The notes: generated by a model from the sequence alone, not told the origin. Shown: positions 38,362-46,783, counted from the first letter of the stretch. The stretch is 64,000 bases of DNA from Flavobacterium kingsejongi (GCF_003076475.1 NZ_CP020919.1:1-64000), one strand, 5' to 3'. A program made the numbers and translations.

Positions 38362-38442
38362 TGGGGAGAGCAGGATTCGAACCTGCGAAGTTCACACAGC
38401 AGATTTACAGTCTGCCCTCGTTGGCCGCTTGAGTATCTCCCC
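38362..38442 (-). tRNA. tRNA-Tyr (anticodon GTA)
   Basis: On the minus strand acceptor GGGGAGA pairs with TCTCCCC, the anticodon loop CTGTAAA gives GTA, and a long variable arm (class II) explains the 81-base length. The T loop is TTCGAAT. CCA is not encoded. Confidence 0.95.
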
Positions 38443-38474
38443 AACTTTTATATTCTTTGCTTCTCAAAATTAAG

Positions 38475-38548
38475 AGCCGATAGAGGGACTCGAACCCACG
38501 ACCTGCTGATTACAAATCAGCTGCTCTAGCCAGCTGAGCTACATCGGC
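38475..38548 (-). tRNA. tRNA-Thr (anticodon TGT)
   Basis: On the minus strand acceptor GCCGATG pairs with TATCGGC (one G-U pair), the anticodon stem-loop GCTGA-TTTGTAA-TCAGC gives TGT (codon ACA), and the T loop is TTCGAGT. It is the first gene after the promoter at 38586-38616. Confidence 0.95.
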
Positions 38549-38562
38549 GAATAGAATAAAAA

Positions 38563-38584
38563 AGTCCGCTATTTCTAACGGACT
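38563..38584 (-). terminator. raiA terminator hairpin at the head of the tRNA-tuf transcript
   Basis: AGTCCG and CGGACT enclose a 10-base loop, followed on the minus strand by six T. It lies past the raiA stop yet immediately downstream of the tRNA promoter, so it is either the raiA terminator, the first structure of the tRNA-tuf RNA, or both. Confidence 0.65.
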
Positions 38585-38585
38585 G

Positions 38586-38616
38586 CAAATGTATATCTTT
38601 TTGTTTCTTTTTCAAA
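38586..38616 (-). promoter_or_regulatory. Promoter of the tRNA-tuf operon
   Basis: On the minus strand TTTG (38613-38616), a 19-base spacer, and TACATTTG (38586-38593) match the Bacteroidetes housekeeping promoter at every defined position. The first tRNA begins about 38 bases downstream. Confidence 0.75.
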
Positions 38617-38637
38617 ATATTTTTGAAAAAAATTCAA

Positions 38638-38940
38638 TTATATGTGTGTTCTTATTTTTTCTTTTCGTTTCAACAAAACTCTTTCTAATGAACTAGAGGC
38701 TAAATCCGTACCTTCCTCAAAAGTTTTACATTGCTTTTTAACAATAAACTCGTCACCGGGGACATGAATCTTAATCTCAATAATTTTATTTTCTTTATCA
38801 CTTGTATTCTCAACCTTCAAAAAAACATCGGCAGAAACTACTTTATCATAAAACCGTTCTAATTTATCCATTCGCTCTTGAATGAATCCTAAAAGTTTTG
38901 CATCAACATTAAAATTGACAGCTTGGACATTTACCTTCAT
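38638..38940 (-). CDS. raiA: Ribosome hibernation promoting factor, short form
   Basis: HPF/RaiA proteins bind idle ribosomes in stationary phase and block translation. The 100-residue protein has the single S30AE domain (MKVNVQAVNFNVDAKLLGFI to LASSSLERVLLKRKEK) and lacks the C-terminal dimerisation domain of long HPF. The ATG at 38940 is used; a TTG two codons upstream is less likely. It follows the recombinase gene by 30 bases and is probably co-transcribed with it. Confidence 0.93.
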   Translation of the reverse strand: MKVNVQAVNFNVDAKLLGFIQERMDKLERFYDKVVSADVFLKVENTSDKENKIIEIKIHVPGDEFIVKKQCKTFEEGTDLASSSLERVLLKRKEKIRTHI

Positions 38941-38970
38941 AATCAAATTTTTAATTGTTTAACATTTGAA

Positions 38971-39867
38971 TCATTTCTTATTTCTGGGATGCGCATCACC
39001 ATAAACTTTTTTCAATTCCGCCAGGCTACTGTGAACATAAATCTGAGTAGAAGCCAAACTGGAATGTCCTAATAATTCCTTTACCGAATTTAAATCTGCC
39101 CCATTGTTCAGTAAGTGAGTCGCAAACGTATGACGTAGGATATGCGGGCTCTTTTTTACCTTCTCTGAGACTTTACTAAAGTAATCATTTATTAATCGAT
39201 AGACAAAAGAATCATATAATTTAACGCCCTTTAACGTTACAAACAAAAACTCGTCATCCACAATATCCAATAGCTTTTTACGTTCCGAAAAATACATTTC
39301 AAGCTCCCGAACCAATACCGGCAACAGCGGCAGGATGCGTTCTTTATTTCTTTTGCCCAATACTTTAAGCGTATGATTCGACAGATCAACGTATTTGACT
39401 TTCAATCCAATTAATTCCGCCCGACGCATTCCCGTCGTATACAACAAATCAATAATCAGTTTATCCCGCCTTCCACAGAAGTCATCCGTAAATTCTAATT
39501 CCTGAAAAACATCCGACACCTCATGCTCCGAAAAAGGAATTTGTAGTTTTTTAGGCGCTTTCAAGGCTCTGTGTTTTGCCAACGGGTTCAAATCGATCTG
39601 TTTTGTCTTCAACAAAAAACGATAGAACGCTTTCAGGGATGCTACTTTCCGGTTCACAGAGCTGTTCGCCATACCACCATCCACCAAAGAAACGATCCAG
39701 CTCCGGATCTGACTGTAATTAGCCTCTTCCAGACTTTCCTGTTCGAATTCCGAAATCAGGAATTGCTGGAAAAACTCCACGTCCCTCCCATAAGCATTCA
39801 CCGTAAGTAGCGAATAATGCTTCTCCAGTTGCAGGTAATCCCGAAAAGATTGTTTGTTATTTTGCAT
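38971..39867 (-). CDS. xerC: Tyrosine recombinase XerC/XerD family
   Basis: The likely role is chromosome-dimer resolution at dif with a partner recombinase. The 298-residue protein has the SAM-like N-terminal core-binding domain (1-90) and the catalytic domain with Arg148 (TTGMRRAEL), Lys172 on the beta hairpin, His242 and Arg245 (HILRHTFATHL), His268 (LLGHSSL) and Tyr277 (TQIYVHSS). The length and context are those of a housekeeping Xer enzyme rather than of a mobile-element integrase. Whether it is XerC or XerD is not decided by sequence alone. Confidence 0.9.
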   Translation of the reverse strand: MQNNKQSFRDYLQLEKHYSLLTVNAYGRDVEFFQQFLISEFEQESLEEANYSQIRSWIVSLVDGGMANSSVNRKVASLKAFYRFLLKTKQIDLNPLAKHRALKAPKKLQIPFSEHEVSDVFQELEFTDDFCGRRDKLIIDLLYTTGMRRAELIGLKVKYVDLSNHTLKVLGKRNKERILPLLPVLVRELEMYFSERKKLLDIVDDEFLFVTLKGVKLYDSFVYRLINDYFSKVSEKVKKSPHILRHTFATHLLNNGADLNSVKELLGHSSLASTQIYVHSSLAELKKVYGDAHPRNKK

Positions 39868-39872
39868 AAAAA

Positions 39873-39915
39873 AACCGTTAGTCGCAAAGTTATTAAACTT
39901 TACCTACTAACGGTT
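39873..39915 (-). terminator. Terminator after rpsU, overlapping the xerC promoter region
   Basis: AACCGTTAG and CTAACGGTT form a 9-bp stem, with a nested inner stem AAAGT / ACTTT. On the minus strand a T run follows directly before the xerC start codon. A -7-like TAACTTTG lies inside the hairpin, so terminator and xerC promoter appear to share sequence. Confidence 0.75.
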
Positions 39916-39937
39916 TATATTATAAAGAGAATAAGTA

Positions 39938-40132
39938 TTAGTTCTCTAAATTGTCTCTCATGTTCTGAATGTAAGCAGCTTTTTGAATTTGTGCTCTTTT
40001 CGTAACTGAAGGTTTTATGAAAGCCTGACGTGATCTCAGTTGTCTTACAACACCTGTTTTGTCAAATTTTCTTTTATAGCGCTTTAATGCTCTATCGATA
40101 TTTTCTCCGTCTTTAATTGGTATAATTAACAT
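39938..40132 (-). CDS. rpsU: 30S ribosomal protein bS21
   Basis: bS21 binds near the 3' end of 16S rRNA; in Bacteroidetes ribosomes bS21, bS18 and bS6 hold the anti-Shine-Dalgarno sequence shut. The 64-residue basic protein is typical (IPIKDGENIDRALKRYKRKFDKTG). It is a one-gene unit with its own promoter, a strong terminator and an unusually strong ribosome-binding site (separate entry). Confidence 0.96.
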   Translation of the reverse strand: MLIIPIKDGENIDRALKRYKRKFDKTGVVRQLRSRQAFIKPSVTKRAQIQKAAYIQNMRDNLEN

Positions 40133-40139
40133 AATATAA

Positions 40140-40147
40140 CACCTCCT
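40140..40147 (-). promoter_or_regulatory. Strong Shine-Dalgarno of rpsU
   Basis: On the minus strand AGGAGGTG lies with 9 bases between AGGAGG and the rpsU ATG. Genes around it (tuf, rplK, rplJ, xerC) show no such motif, as is normal in this phylum. Known work in Flavobacterium johnsoniae links a strong rpsU Shine-Dalgarno to autoregulation: ribosomes lacking bS21 have a free anti-SD and translate rpsU. Confidence 0.85.
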
Positions 40148-40160
40148 CTCGTTAAGGCTG

Positions 40161-40190
40161 CAAACTTATAACTAATTTCCGGAATACAAA
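40161..40190 (-). promoter_or_regulatory. Promoter of rpsU
   Basis: On the minus strand TTTG (40187-40190), an 18-base spacer and TAAGTTTG (40161-40168) match the Bacteroidetes consensus. The predicted leader is only about 20 bases and consists mainly of the Shine-Dalgarno region. Confidence 0.7.
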
Positions 40191-40203
40191 ATAAAACCAC
40201 CAA

Positions 40204-41074
40204 TTATTTTTTAGACCACACCGTATAGCTTCTTGGCGGCGCCTGAACCTTTACATATTTGTCCGATTGTGTAACCGGCTCCCACGAAGAATTCCCGGTA
40301 TAATCTTTTATTACTGCACCGGCCCAATTGGTTTGTACCCAACGTTCCTGCCAGGAATCACTATTGTTAATATACACCACCAGTCCATTGCTCGTCCCAT
40401 AACCGTTTCTTCTTGCTACATACTCATCCGTATCTGTATACAATAGTGTTGTATTCCCCGATGCCAGGTTATTATGCACCCAAATCAGGTTATTCAATTT
40501 ATTTTTATCCAGCCATTCTTCATAATCACGGTAAAATAATGTCGGATACCCTTCGTGCGTCAGGATATAAGCATACGCCAGCAGCTTATTGGAATAGATT
40601 TCGTCTGTATCATGATTCGCTACAAAAGTTACCGCCCGGGACGAATTTCTTTTCCAAAGCATATCATTATTCAGGCTATTCAGGTTATTTCCATTAAAGG
40701 CATCACGCATGGCATAATAACAGGCGAAATCGAATGCACTGGCTTCTGCCTGGCTCGTCCACCAGTCTAAAGTATTCACATTTCCATCCCAATATTCCCC
40801 CACGGTAAAACCGCCAACGGCATTTTTCCAGTTTTTCACTACCGAAGGATCAAAGCCTTTTACAAAATCAAAACGCCATCCATCAAAGCCCATTACGTTT
40901 TTATAATATTTGGCTACCGAATTCGCATTGCCCCACAGCCAGTCCTGCACATAGGGCTTATCATGGCACAAATCAGGGAAACCACCAAAAGAACCACTGT
41001 CTGAATTGTGCACATCATTCGGATGAAAATCCAGTGCCGATCGAATGAACTTACCGGAAGCAGGCTGAAAATTA
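40204..41074 (-). pseudogene. Alpha-amylase gene, 3' part (disrupted by IS256-type element)
   Basis: This fragment continues the GH13 alpha-amylase frame from residue 171 of the restored protein to its end (457). It contains the catalytic residues: Asp237 in GWRFDFVKG (nucleophile), Glu261 in VGEYWDG (acid/base) and Asp323 in FVANHDTDE. After insertion it has no proper start or signal; a GTG at 41011-41013 opens the longest internal frame. The last 8 bases (41067-41074) are one copy of the target duplication. The product is unlikely to be secreted or active. Confidence 0.92.
41067..41074. repeat. 8-bp target-site duplication, left copy
   Basis: GAAAATTA here is repeated at 42457-42464 on the other side of the insertion. 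Both copies lie in the amylase coding sequence, and removal of one plus the element restores the frame. Confidence 0.9.
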
Positions 41075-42456
41075 GGGAGTAGTCGTTAGATTGTGTAAAC
41101 GTAGAAATTGATTTTAATTTGATTTGAGATTTTAAGGCTTAGCCAAAAAACAACAGATCATTAAGTATAGAATTTAAAAGAACTACATTTAAATAATTTA
41201 AAAAGAGCGGATTATGATCGAAGATGGTAAATTACCCAAAGATTTTGCAAAGCAATTTAAAAACAAAGAAGACTTCCATACTTTTTTTCAAGACCTGTAT
41301 AAACAAGGCATTGAACAGCTACTCCAGGGAGAATTGGATGCTCATCTGGGATATGAGAAGCATAATATTGACGGATACAATACAGGCAATAGCCGTAATG
41401 GTTCTTTCTCAAAGAATATAAAATCAGAGACTTTGGGCAATATGGTCCTGGCTATTCCCCGGGATAGAAATGGTGAATTCGAGCCTCAGGTCATCGGAAA
41501 AGGCCAATCGATGAGTGAAAAGATTGAAGATGCTATTTTAGGAATGTACAGTCGTGGAATGACCCGTAGTGATATTGTAGAACAAGTTAAAGAAGTTTAT
41601 GGGATATCAGTAAGTGAGTCCACGATTTCGACCATCTCTGATAGAATACTGGCTGATGTTGATTTATGGACTAAAAGGGCTTTAGAACCACAGTATCTGA
41701 TTGTTTGGATGGATGCTGTGCATATGAAAGTAAGAACAGATGGGAAATATGAAAACCATGCAATTTACATTGTAATCGGACTAAAAACAGATGGTAAGAA
41801 AGAAGTATTAGGAATGTGGCTAAATAAAGAAGAGTCGGCTTCATTTTGGATGACTGTACTCTCTGACATAAAATCTCGTGGAGTAAAGGATATTCTCATT
41901 GCCTGTACAGATAACCTTACCGGATTTACAAAAGCTATCAGAGGTGTTTTTCCAAATACAGAATCCCAGCTTTGCATTGTTCATCAAATAAGGAATAGCC
42001 TTAAGTTTGTAGTAGTTAAGGATAGAAAAGCATTTTGCAGTGCAATGAAAGAAGTATATACTGCAATAAATCAGGAAGAAGCCGTTTTAGCTCTGGCTGA
42101 ATTTAAAAAAAACTGGGAAGCAAAATATAAATATGCCGTTTGCTCCTGGGAAAAGAATTGGGAAAATCTCATGCCTTTTTTGGCCTATCCTGCTGAAATC
42201 AGGAAAATAATGTACACCACAAATACAATAGAAAACTTAAACAGGGGAATTAGAAAATATACCAAAACAAAAGTGCAGTTCCCAGATGAAAAAAGCGTCA
42301 AGAAATCAGTCTATTTAGCAATACAAAATTGTGAAAAAAGCTGGATAAATGCAATACCAAGCTGGGGATTAATCATGAATCAGTTCTTGGTCATATTTGG
42401 AGAAAGGTGTAATATTAAACACTAAGAACTGTTTACACAAAATTTCGACCAGTCTC
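41075..42456 (+). mobile_element. Complete IS256-family insertion sequence, 1382 bp
   Basis: The element lies between two copies of GAAAATTA. Its ends are imperfect inverted repeats: the left 26 bases (41075-41100) and the right 26 (42431-42456, reverse complement) agree at 19 positions, with the inner nine, TGTGTAAAC, identical. It carries one complete transposase gene on the plus strand, opposite to the amylase gene. An 8-bp duplication and ends of this sort fit IS256. Intact ORF and fresh-looking duplications suggest a recent insertion. Confidence 0.92.
41214..42425 (+). CDS. IS256-family transposase (Transposase_mut)
   Basis: The 403-residue DDE transposase has Asp167 ([11 protein letters not shown]), Asp233 ([14 protein letters not shown]) and Glu340 ([18 protein letters not shown]), with the C..H pair Cys254/His257 ([12 protein letters not shown]) between them, all typical of the IS256/MuDR class. 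An N-terminal helical DNA-binding part precedes. The frame is intact and full-length, so the element is likely active. It stops 31 bases before the right end of the element. Confidence 0.96.
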   Translation: MIEDGKLPKDFAKQFKNKEDFHTFFQDLYKQGIEQLLQGELDAHLGYEKHNIDGYNTGNSRNGSFSKNIKSETLGNMVLAIPRDRNGEFEPQVIGKGQSMSEKIEDAILGMYSRGMTRSDIVEQVKEVYGISVSESTISTISDRILADVDLWTKRALEPQYLIVWMDAVHMKVRTDGKYENHAIYIVIGLKTDGKKEVLGMWLNKEESASFWMTVLSDIKSRGVKDILIACTDNLTGFTKAIRGVFPNTESQLCIVHQIRNSLKFVVVKDRKAFCSAMKEVYTAINQEEAVLALAEFKKNWEAKYKYAVCSWEKNWENLMPFLAYPAEIRKIMYTTNTIENLNRGIRKYTKTKVQFPDEKSVKKSVYLAIQNCEKSWINAIPSWGLIMNQFLVIFGERCNIKH

Positions 42457-42967
42457 GAAAATTAGTGTAAGTAGTCCCTCCGGTAAACGGATTGGCTTCT
42501 GAAGCTCCACCACTATTATGATTAATAACGATATCTGCAATCACACTGATATCGTTGGTATGCGCGGTGGCGATCAAGGTCTGTATTTCTGCTAAGGAAC
42601 CAAAGCGGGTCTCGACACTCCCCATCTGATTGTAACTTCCAAAATCATAGTAATCAAAGGGATCATATCCCATGGAATATCCTCCATTCTGGGCTTTGGT
42701 CGCAGGCGGTAGCCATATGGCATCAATTCCGGCATTTTTCCAGGCAGGGATTTTAGCGTTCACCGTATTCCACCAGGTTCCTCCCGCAGGTACATCCCAA
42801 TAAAAGGCCTGCATCATTACTTTTCCGCCAATAGAACGGGAAGCTAAATCGCCATTTCCTGCTACAGTAGGATCCGTAGCTGTGGCCTGAGTGTCATCAA
42901 TAAATTCTTCCCGGCTACAACCGAATAGAAAGCAGACAGCCGCAGCTGTCAAAAGTAGGTTTTTCAT
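42422..42967 (-). pseudogene. Alpha-amylase gene, 5' part (disrupted by IS256-type element)
   Basis: This part begins with a lipoprotein signal ([20 protein letters not shown], Cys17) and continues through GH13 region I ([10 protein letters not shown], residues 145-152) to Phe170. The frame then runs into the insertion element, adds 11 foreign residues ([11 protein letters not shown]) and stops at 42422. The unbroken gene would encode a 457-residue surface or periplasmic alpha-amylase acting on starch or malto-oligosaccharides. The right target duplication is 42457-42464. Confidence 0.92.
42457..42464. repeat. 8-bp target-site duplication, right copy
   Basis: GAAAATTA, identical to 41067-41074. 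It flanks the right end of the IS256-family element. Confidence 0.9.
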
Positions 42968-43134
42968 ATATTTTGGGGTTAAATTTTATCCAATCTACAA
43001 ACTTTAACCTTGTTTTTTACAAATACCGAATAGCGCCACTTCACGAAAACGTTATAGTGTTAATAAATAATTAAAATAGCATTCTTTACACCCTATGATT
43101 AATTCTAAACTTTTCTTTTTAACGCATAAAAAAA

Positions 43135-43156
43135 GCCGTTAGCAATTGCTAACGGC
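43135..43156 (-). terminator. Terminator after the acyl-CoA dehydrogenase gene
   Basis: An 11-bp perfect palindrome arm (GCCGTTAGCAA and complement) with no separate loop. The A run before it becomes a U tract on the minus strand. Confidence 0.85.
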
Positions 43157-43180
43157 CTTAAATATATTGTAGTAGCGTAT

Positions 43181-44323
43181 TTAGTCTTTCAACAGGTTTC
43201 TGGAAATAACTACTTTCTGGATTTCTGTAGTTCCTTCTCCGATCGTACATAATTTAGAATCCCTGTAGAATTTCTCTACCGGGAAATCTTTGGTATATCC
43301 GTAACCACCATGGATCTGTACTGCTTCATTGGAAACCTTTACACATACTTCCGAAGCAAACATTTTTGCCATAGCCCCCAAAGTGGTTACCGGTTTATGG
43401 TTGTTTTTCAGGTAAGCCGCTTTATGCAACAGCAATTCTGAAGCTTCAATTTCAGTAGCCATGTCTGCTAATTTAAAGGAGATCCCCTGAAAACTGCTGA
43501 TAGGCTGACCAAACTGATGTCTTTCTTTGGAATACTTTAAAGCAGCTTCATAAGCTCCTTTCGCAATTCCTAAAGAAAGTGCCCCAATCGAAATACGGCC
43601 ACCATCCAGAATTTTCATAGCCTGAATGAATCCCTGCCCTACTTCACCCAATCGGTTGGCATCCGGAACACGACAGTTATCAAATACCAATTCGGCAGTT
43701 TCGCTGGCACGCATTCCTAATTTATTTTCTTTTTTTCCAGAGGTAAATCCTGGCATTCCTTTTTCGAAAACGAAAGCAGTCATTCCTTTAGAATCTCCTT
43801 TTTCTCCTGTACGTACAATTACAACAGCAATATCACCAGAGATGGCATGCGTAATGAAATTTTTAGCCCCATTTACGATCCAATGGTCTCCATCACGTAC
43901 TGCAGTGGTATTCATACCTCCCGCATCCGATCCGGTATTGTGTTCTGTTAATCCCCAGGCTCCAATAAATTCGGCAGTTGCCAATTTTGGAATCCATTTT
44001 TTCTTTTGCTCTTCATTACCGAAAGTCAACAGGTGATTCGTACATAATGAATTGTGTGCTGCAACTGAAAGTCCTATCGATGGGTCTACTTTTGAAATTT
44101 CTTCAACAATGGTAATATACTCATGATATCCTAATCCGGAACCACCTAATTCCTCCGGAACTAAAACTCCCATAAAACCCATCTGCCCCAGTTCTTTAAA
44201 AAGTTCTACTGGAAATATCTGATCTTCGTCCCATTTCATAATGTTAGGACGGATATTTTTTTCTGCAAAATCCCTGATGGATTGCGCTATCATCGTTTGC
44301 GCTTCGCTTGTTTCGAAATTCAT
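43181..44323 (-). CDS. Acyl-CoA dehydrogenase
   Basis: This flavoenzyme oxidises acyl-CoA to enoyl-CoA in fatty-acid or branched-chain amino-acid breakdown. The 380-residue protein has the family blocks GAWGLTEHNTGSDAGGMNTTA, RISIGALSLGIAKGAYEAALKYSKER and the C-terminal QIHGGYGYTKDFPVEKFYRDSKL with the TIGEGTTEIQ flavin loop; the catalytic Glu is expected in that last segment. The ATG at 44323 (MNFETSEAQTMI) is the family start; the longer frame overlaps the upstream gene. Chain-length preference is not visible. Confidence 0.95.
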   Translation of the reverse strand: MNFETSEAQTMIAQSIRDFAEKNIRPNIMKWDEDQIFPVELFKELGQMGFMGVLVPEELGGSGLGYHEYITIVEEISKVDPSIGLSVAAHNSLCTNHLLTFGNEEQKKKWIPKLATAEFIGAWGLTEHNTGSDAGGMNTTAVRDGDHWIVNGAKNFITHAISGDIAVVIVRTGEKGDSKGMTAFVFEKGMPGFTSGKKENKLGMRASETAELVFDNCRVPDANRLGEVGQGFIQAMKILDGGRISIGALSLGIAKGAYEAALKYSKERHQFGQPISSFQGISFKLADMATEIEASELLLHKAAYLKNNHKPVTTLGAMAKMFASEVCVKVSNEAVQIHGGYGYTKDFPVEKFYRDSKLCTIGEGTTEIQKVVISRNLLKD

Positions 44324-44339
44324 TTTTACCTTATTTTTT

Positions 44340-45230
44340 TTAGAATTCCAAATATAAGGCAATATAATTTAACTTTTCAACAGGAAAGCCGTTTATTTTT
44401 GTTAAATCCTCAATATTCAAAATGCCATTATTCATACTTCTAAAAGTCACTATTTCTTTGGAAAGGGGATAGCTGAAATAGGGAAAAAGTGCCAGTTCTT
44501 TAAGGCTCGCAGTATTGATGTTTATTTTCCTCAGCGGTGGACCTGCCATCACCTTAAAATGCTTTCCCAGTTCCCGAATGACTTCAGCCGAAAGACCTCT
44601 AATGCCTTCTAACTGTTCCAACATTGCAAAAGCACCCAACACTTCTTTCTGTTCCAGAATCCGCTTTGACAATGCCGGTCCTATCCCCTTTACTCCCATC
44701 AGTTCTTCCTGCGTCGCTGTATTGATATCCACCATTGAAAAAACCGGGTGATCCTTTTTAGGCACGACTGAAAAAGAGGCCTTTTTTTTATTTTTACGCC
44801 AATCGGGAAATTTAAATAAAGGAGTGATTTGTTGTAGCAGGCTATCGGAAATTTGAGTTAGCTGCTGGAATTCTTCCGGGCTATTCACATAACGGCCAGT
44901 TTTCCGATAGTCCAGTAAGCGGTCAATTTCTGCAGGTGTCATTCCCAGTTGGTAGCCTTTGAAGTCCGAAATGTAATTGGGATTAAAAGGCAAGATTGCA
45001 GCCTTTATTTTAGCTTTTTCTATTTTCTGCTGCTCAATACCGGGCTGCAAGGCGAGCCATTGCTCCTGTTCGGCATCTGGTGCTTCTTTGAACGTAGTAT
45101 CGGAAAAGAAATACCCGAACTGCAAGGCAATAATCACCGTAAAAAAAAGCAGTATCCCGGATCGTTGTTGCCGGGTATATTTTAGATACATATATTTTGT
45201 AGTCATTCCAGTAGTATTTGTACTGGCCAT
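44340..45230 (-). CDS. Helix-hairpin-helix membrane protein (ComEA-like)
   Basis: A single membrane helix near residues 25-43 (RSGILLFFTVIIALQFGYFF) precedes a domain with repeated helix-hairpin-helix motifs: DINTATQEELMGVKGIGPALSKRI, LEGIRGLSAEVIRELGKHF, and ININTASLKELALFPYFSYPLSKEI. Such proteins bind DNA non-specifically, as ComEA does in uptake, but this one lacks other competence genes nearby. The start is uncertain: ATG codons at 45230, 45206 and 45191 are all possible, and homologues often start just before the basic KYTRQQRSGI stretch. Confidence 0.8.
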   Translation of the reverse strand: MASTNTTGMTTKYMYLKYTRQQRSGILLFFTVIIALQFGYFFSDTTFKEAPDAEQEQWLALQPGIEQQKIEKAKIKAAILPFNPNYISDFKGYQLGMTPAEIDRLLDYRKTGRYVNSPEEFQQLTQISDSLLQQITPLFKFPDWRKNKKKASFSVVPKKDHPVFSMVDINTATQEELMGVKGIGPALSKRILEQKEVLGAFAMLEQLEGIRGLSAEVIRELGKHFKVMAGPPLRKININTASLKELALFPYFSYPLSKEIVTFRSMNNGILNIEDLTKINGFPVEKLNYIALYLEF

Positions 45231-45242
45231 GAACAATTGCAG

Positions 45243-45470
45243 TTACAGGTCGAACACCGAACTTCGCTTGGTGTAAAACATGTCTTTCAGCTTTAACCAG
45301 AATGCCAACGTAAGGTATACTCCAAACCAAAGCCCGATGGTAACAAAGGAAATATAGATGAAGAAAAGGCGCACACTACTGGCACGCATCCCCAGTTTAT
45401 CTGCAAGACGGGAAGAAACCTCAAAACCATGCTTTTCAAAGAAATGACGTATGTTCGTAATAAATCCCAT
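45243..45470 (-). CDS. PspC-domain membrane protein
   Basis: From the ATG at 45470 the 75-residue protein has a short amphipathic N-terminus (GFITNIRHFFEKHGFEVSSRLADKLGM), the PspC-like region RASSVRLFFIYISFVTIGLWFG with one membrane helix, and a basic tail. PspC proteins sense envelope stress; in Bacteroidetes this short form stands apart from other psp genes. The role here is not known. The longer upstream frame lacks family character and overlaps the DUF2851 gene. Confidence 0.75.
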   Translation of the reverse strand: MGFITNIRHFFEKHGFEVSSRLADKLGMRASSVRLFFIYISFVTIGLWFGVYLTLAFWLKLKDMFYTKRSSVFDL

Positions 45471-45511
45471 TGTGACTGTTAGTTTGATGGCCGTAAATTT
45501 AATAAAAAAAA

Positions 45512-46783
45512 TTATCCTTTTAAGAGTTCTATCCCAATAGCGCATTCCAAACAGCGCTTTCTTTCACAATACTCTTTCTTGAGCTGTAACAAAGCCTGCG
45601 ATTCATAAGCTGATTGGGCTTTTATTTTAAATTCCAGGAACTTATCCAGCACCGCATTCTTTTCCGGAGCCATTGCCGACAACAGGCAGATGCTTTCTTC
45701 TGTACAATCGCGCCCATTTTGGAGTGCATAGGTAAACTGTAAAGGCACAATTGTATTGATGATAATCAGTTCCATAAAAGCATCCGAAAAGACTTTCTTT
45801 TTAGGAGGGCTAAGCCGGTCAAACTGGTAATGGGTTTTCCAGTACGGCGAGACTGCGACCTCAAGTATGGCTTTAATTTGTGTAACGGTATCACAACAAA
45901 TGAGTTTGGAAAATAAATTGTGGTGCCTGTGGTATAACTGGGCCAGCTGAGACAACCGGATGGTGGGGAAATTATCGGGACGGTGCCGGAAAAATGCTAC
46001 CGGGTCAATGTGTACGTGTGCCAATTGGTATTTGACAGACAAATACATCCAACGGTTTTGTAAGGACTTGTAATACTGATCTTCTTTTTCATCCGCTAAT
46101 AATCCGGCGCGGCCCAACAGGAGGGCTTCCAGGTTTTCATACTCAAAAGCTTCCTTACGGATTATGGTAAACGGAATGGAACGGGCTATTTTTAAAAACA
46201 GATCACCATTGGTATTCAGTCCGAAATTTTTAGCCAATATCCAAAAAAGCACAGCTTCCCAATCATTGCCAGAATGCTCCGCCAAGGCCGTAATGCTGAC
46301 GGACTTTCGTTCCAGGCGCTCAAAAAAAAGGCGTTCCTGCCAATGCATCAATGTAAACTGAGGGATGGACTCGAGCTGTTTCTCACAATAAATCCATGAT
46401 TTCCCCGCAGTCAATGCTTTATACCGCATTAGAAGATTTGGAGCAATGTACTTTTTGATTTCGAGAACCGGAATTTCGGAATTATCCTTTCGGTAGACTT
46501 CGGTGTCATGTTCCCACACGACATGCAGGATTACATTTTCATAGGCAACATCGGTTTCGTGGGCATGTACATACCAATCCGAGGATTTTAAATGTATTTC
46601 GATGTTGCCTGCCCAAATCTGATCGTCAATCATGATCTGCGCATTGAAAAAATCAGGGCCGGAGCCTGAATGGTCTTCGCCTGAATTTAAAATCACAAGT
46701 GTTTCACCGACTGTAGTAACTAAATCTGAAAAATTAAATTTTTTAAATTTCCATACATATTGTAAAAAATCTTCTTTCATCAT
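45512..46783 (-). CDS. DUF2851 family protein
   Basis: The 423-residue protein matches DUF2851, common in Bacteroidetes and of unknown function. Recognisable parts are the N-terminal MKEDFLQYVWKFKKFNFSDL, GEDHSGSGPDFFNAQIMIDD, WAGNIEIHLKSSDWYVHAHE and a C-terminal Cys-rich end (CERKRCLECAIG). The acidic and His residues in the N-terminal half (GPDFFNA, EIHLKSSDW, HVVWEHD) recall nuclease-like metal sites, but that is a guess. The gene lies alone on the minus strand just before the PspC gene. Confidence 0.85.
   Translation of the reverse strand: MMKEDFLQYVWKFKKFNFSDLVTTVGETLVILNSGEDHSGSGPDFFNAQIMIDDQIWAGNIEIHLKSSDWYVHAHETDVAYENVILHVVWEHDTEVYRKDNSEIPVLEIKKYIAPNLLMRYKALTAGKSWIYCEKQLESIPQFTLMHWQERLFFERLERKSVSITALAEHSGNDWEAVLFWILAKNFGLNTNGDLFLKIARSIPFTIIRKEAFEYENLEALLLGRAGLLADEKEDQYYKSLQNRWMYLSVKYQLAHVHIDPVAFFRHRPDNFPTIRLSQLAQLYHRHHNLFSKLICCDTVTQIKAILEVAVSPYWKTHYQFDRLSPPKKKVFSDAFMELIIINTIVPLQFTYALQNGRDCTEESICLLSAMAPEKNAVLDKFLEFKIKAQSAYESQALLQLKKEYCERKRCLECAIGIELLKG

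Noticed and set aside
38151..38432. Plus-strand open frame with MSGIEPETSSLPRKHSTP
   Set aside because: It is antisense to tRNA-Thr and tRNA-Tyr, a well-known spurious translation of tRNA genes.
38971..39867. Integrase of a genomic island
   Set aside because: Length, active-site set and position between raiA and rpsU fit a housekeeping Xer recombinase; no att repeat or cargo is present at the neighbouring tRNAs.
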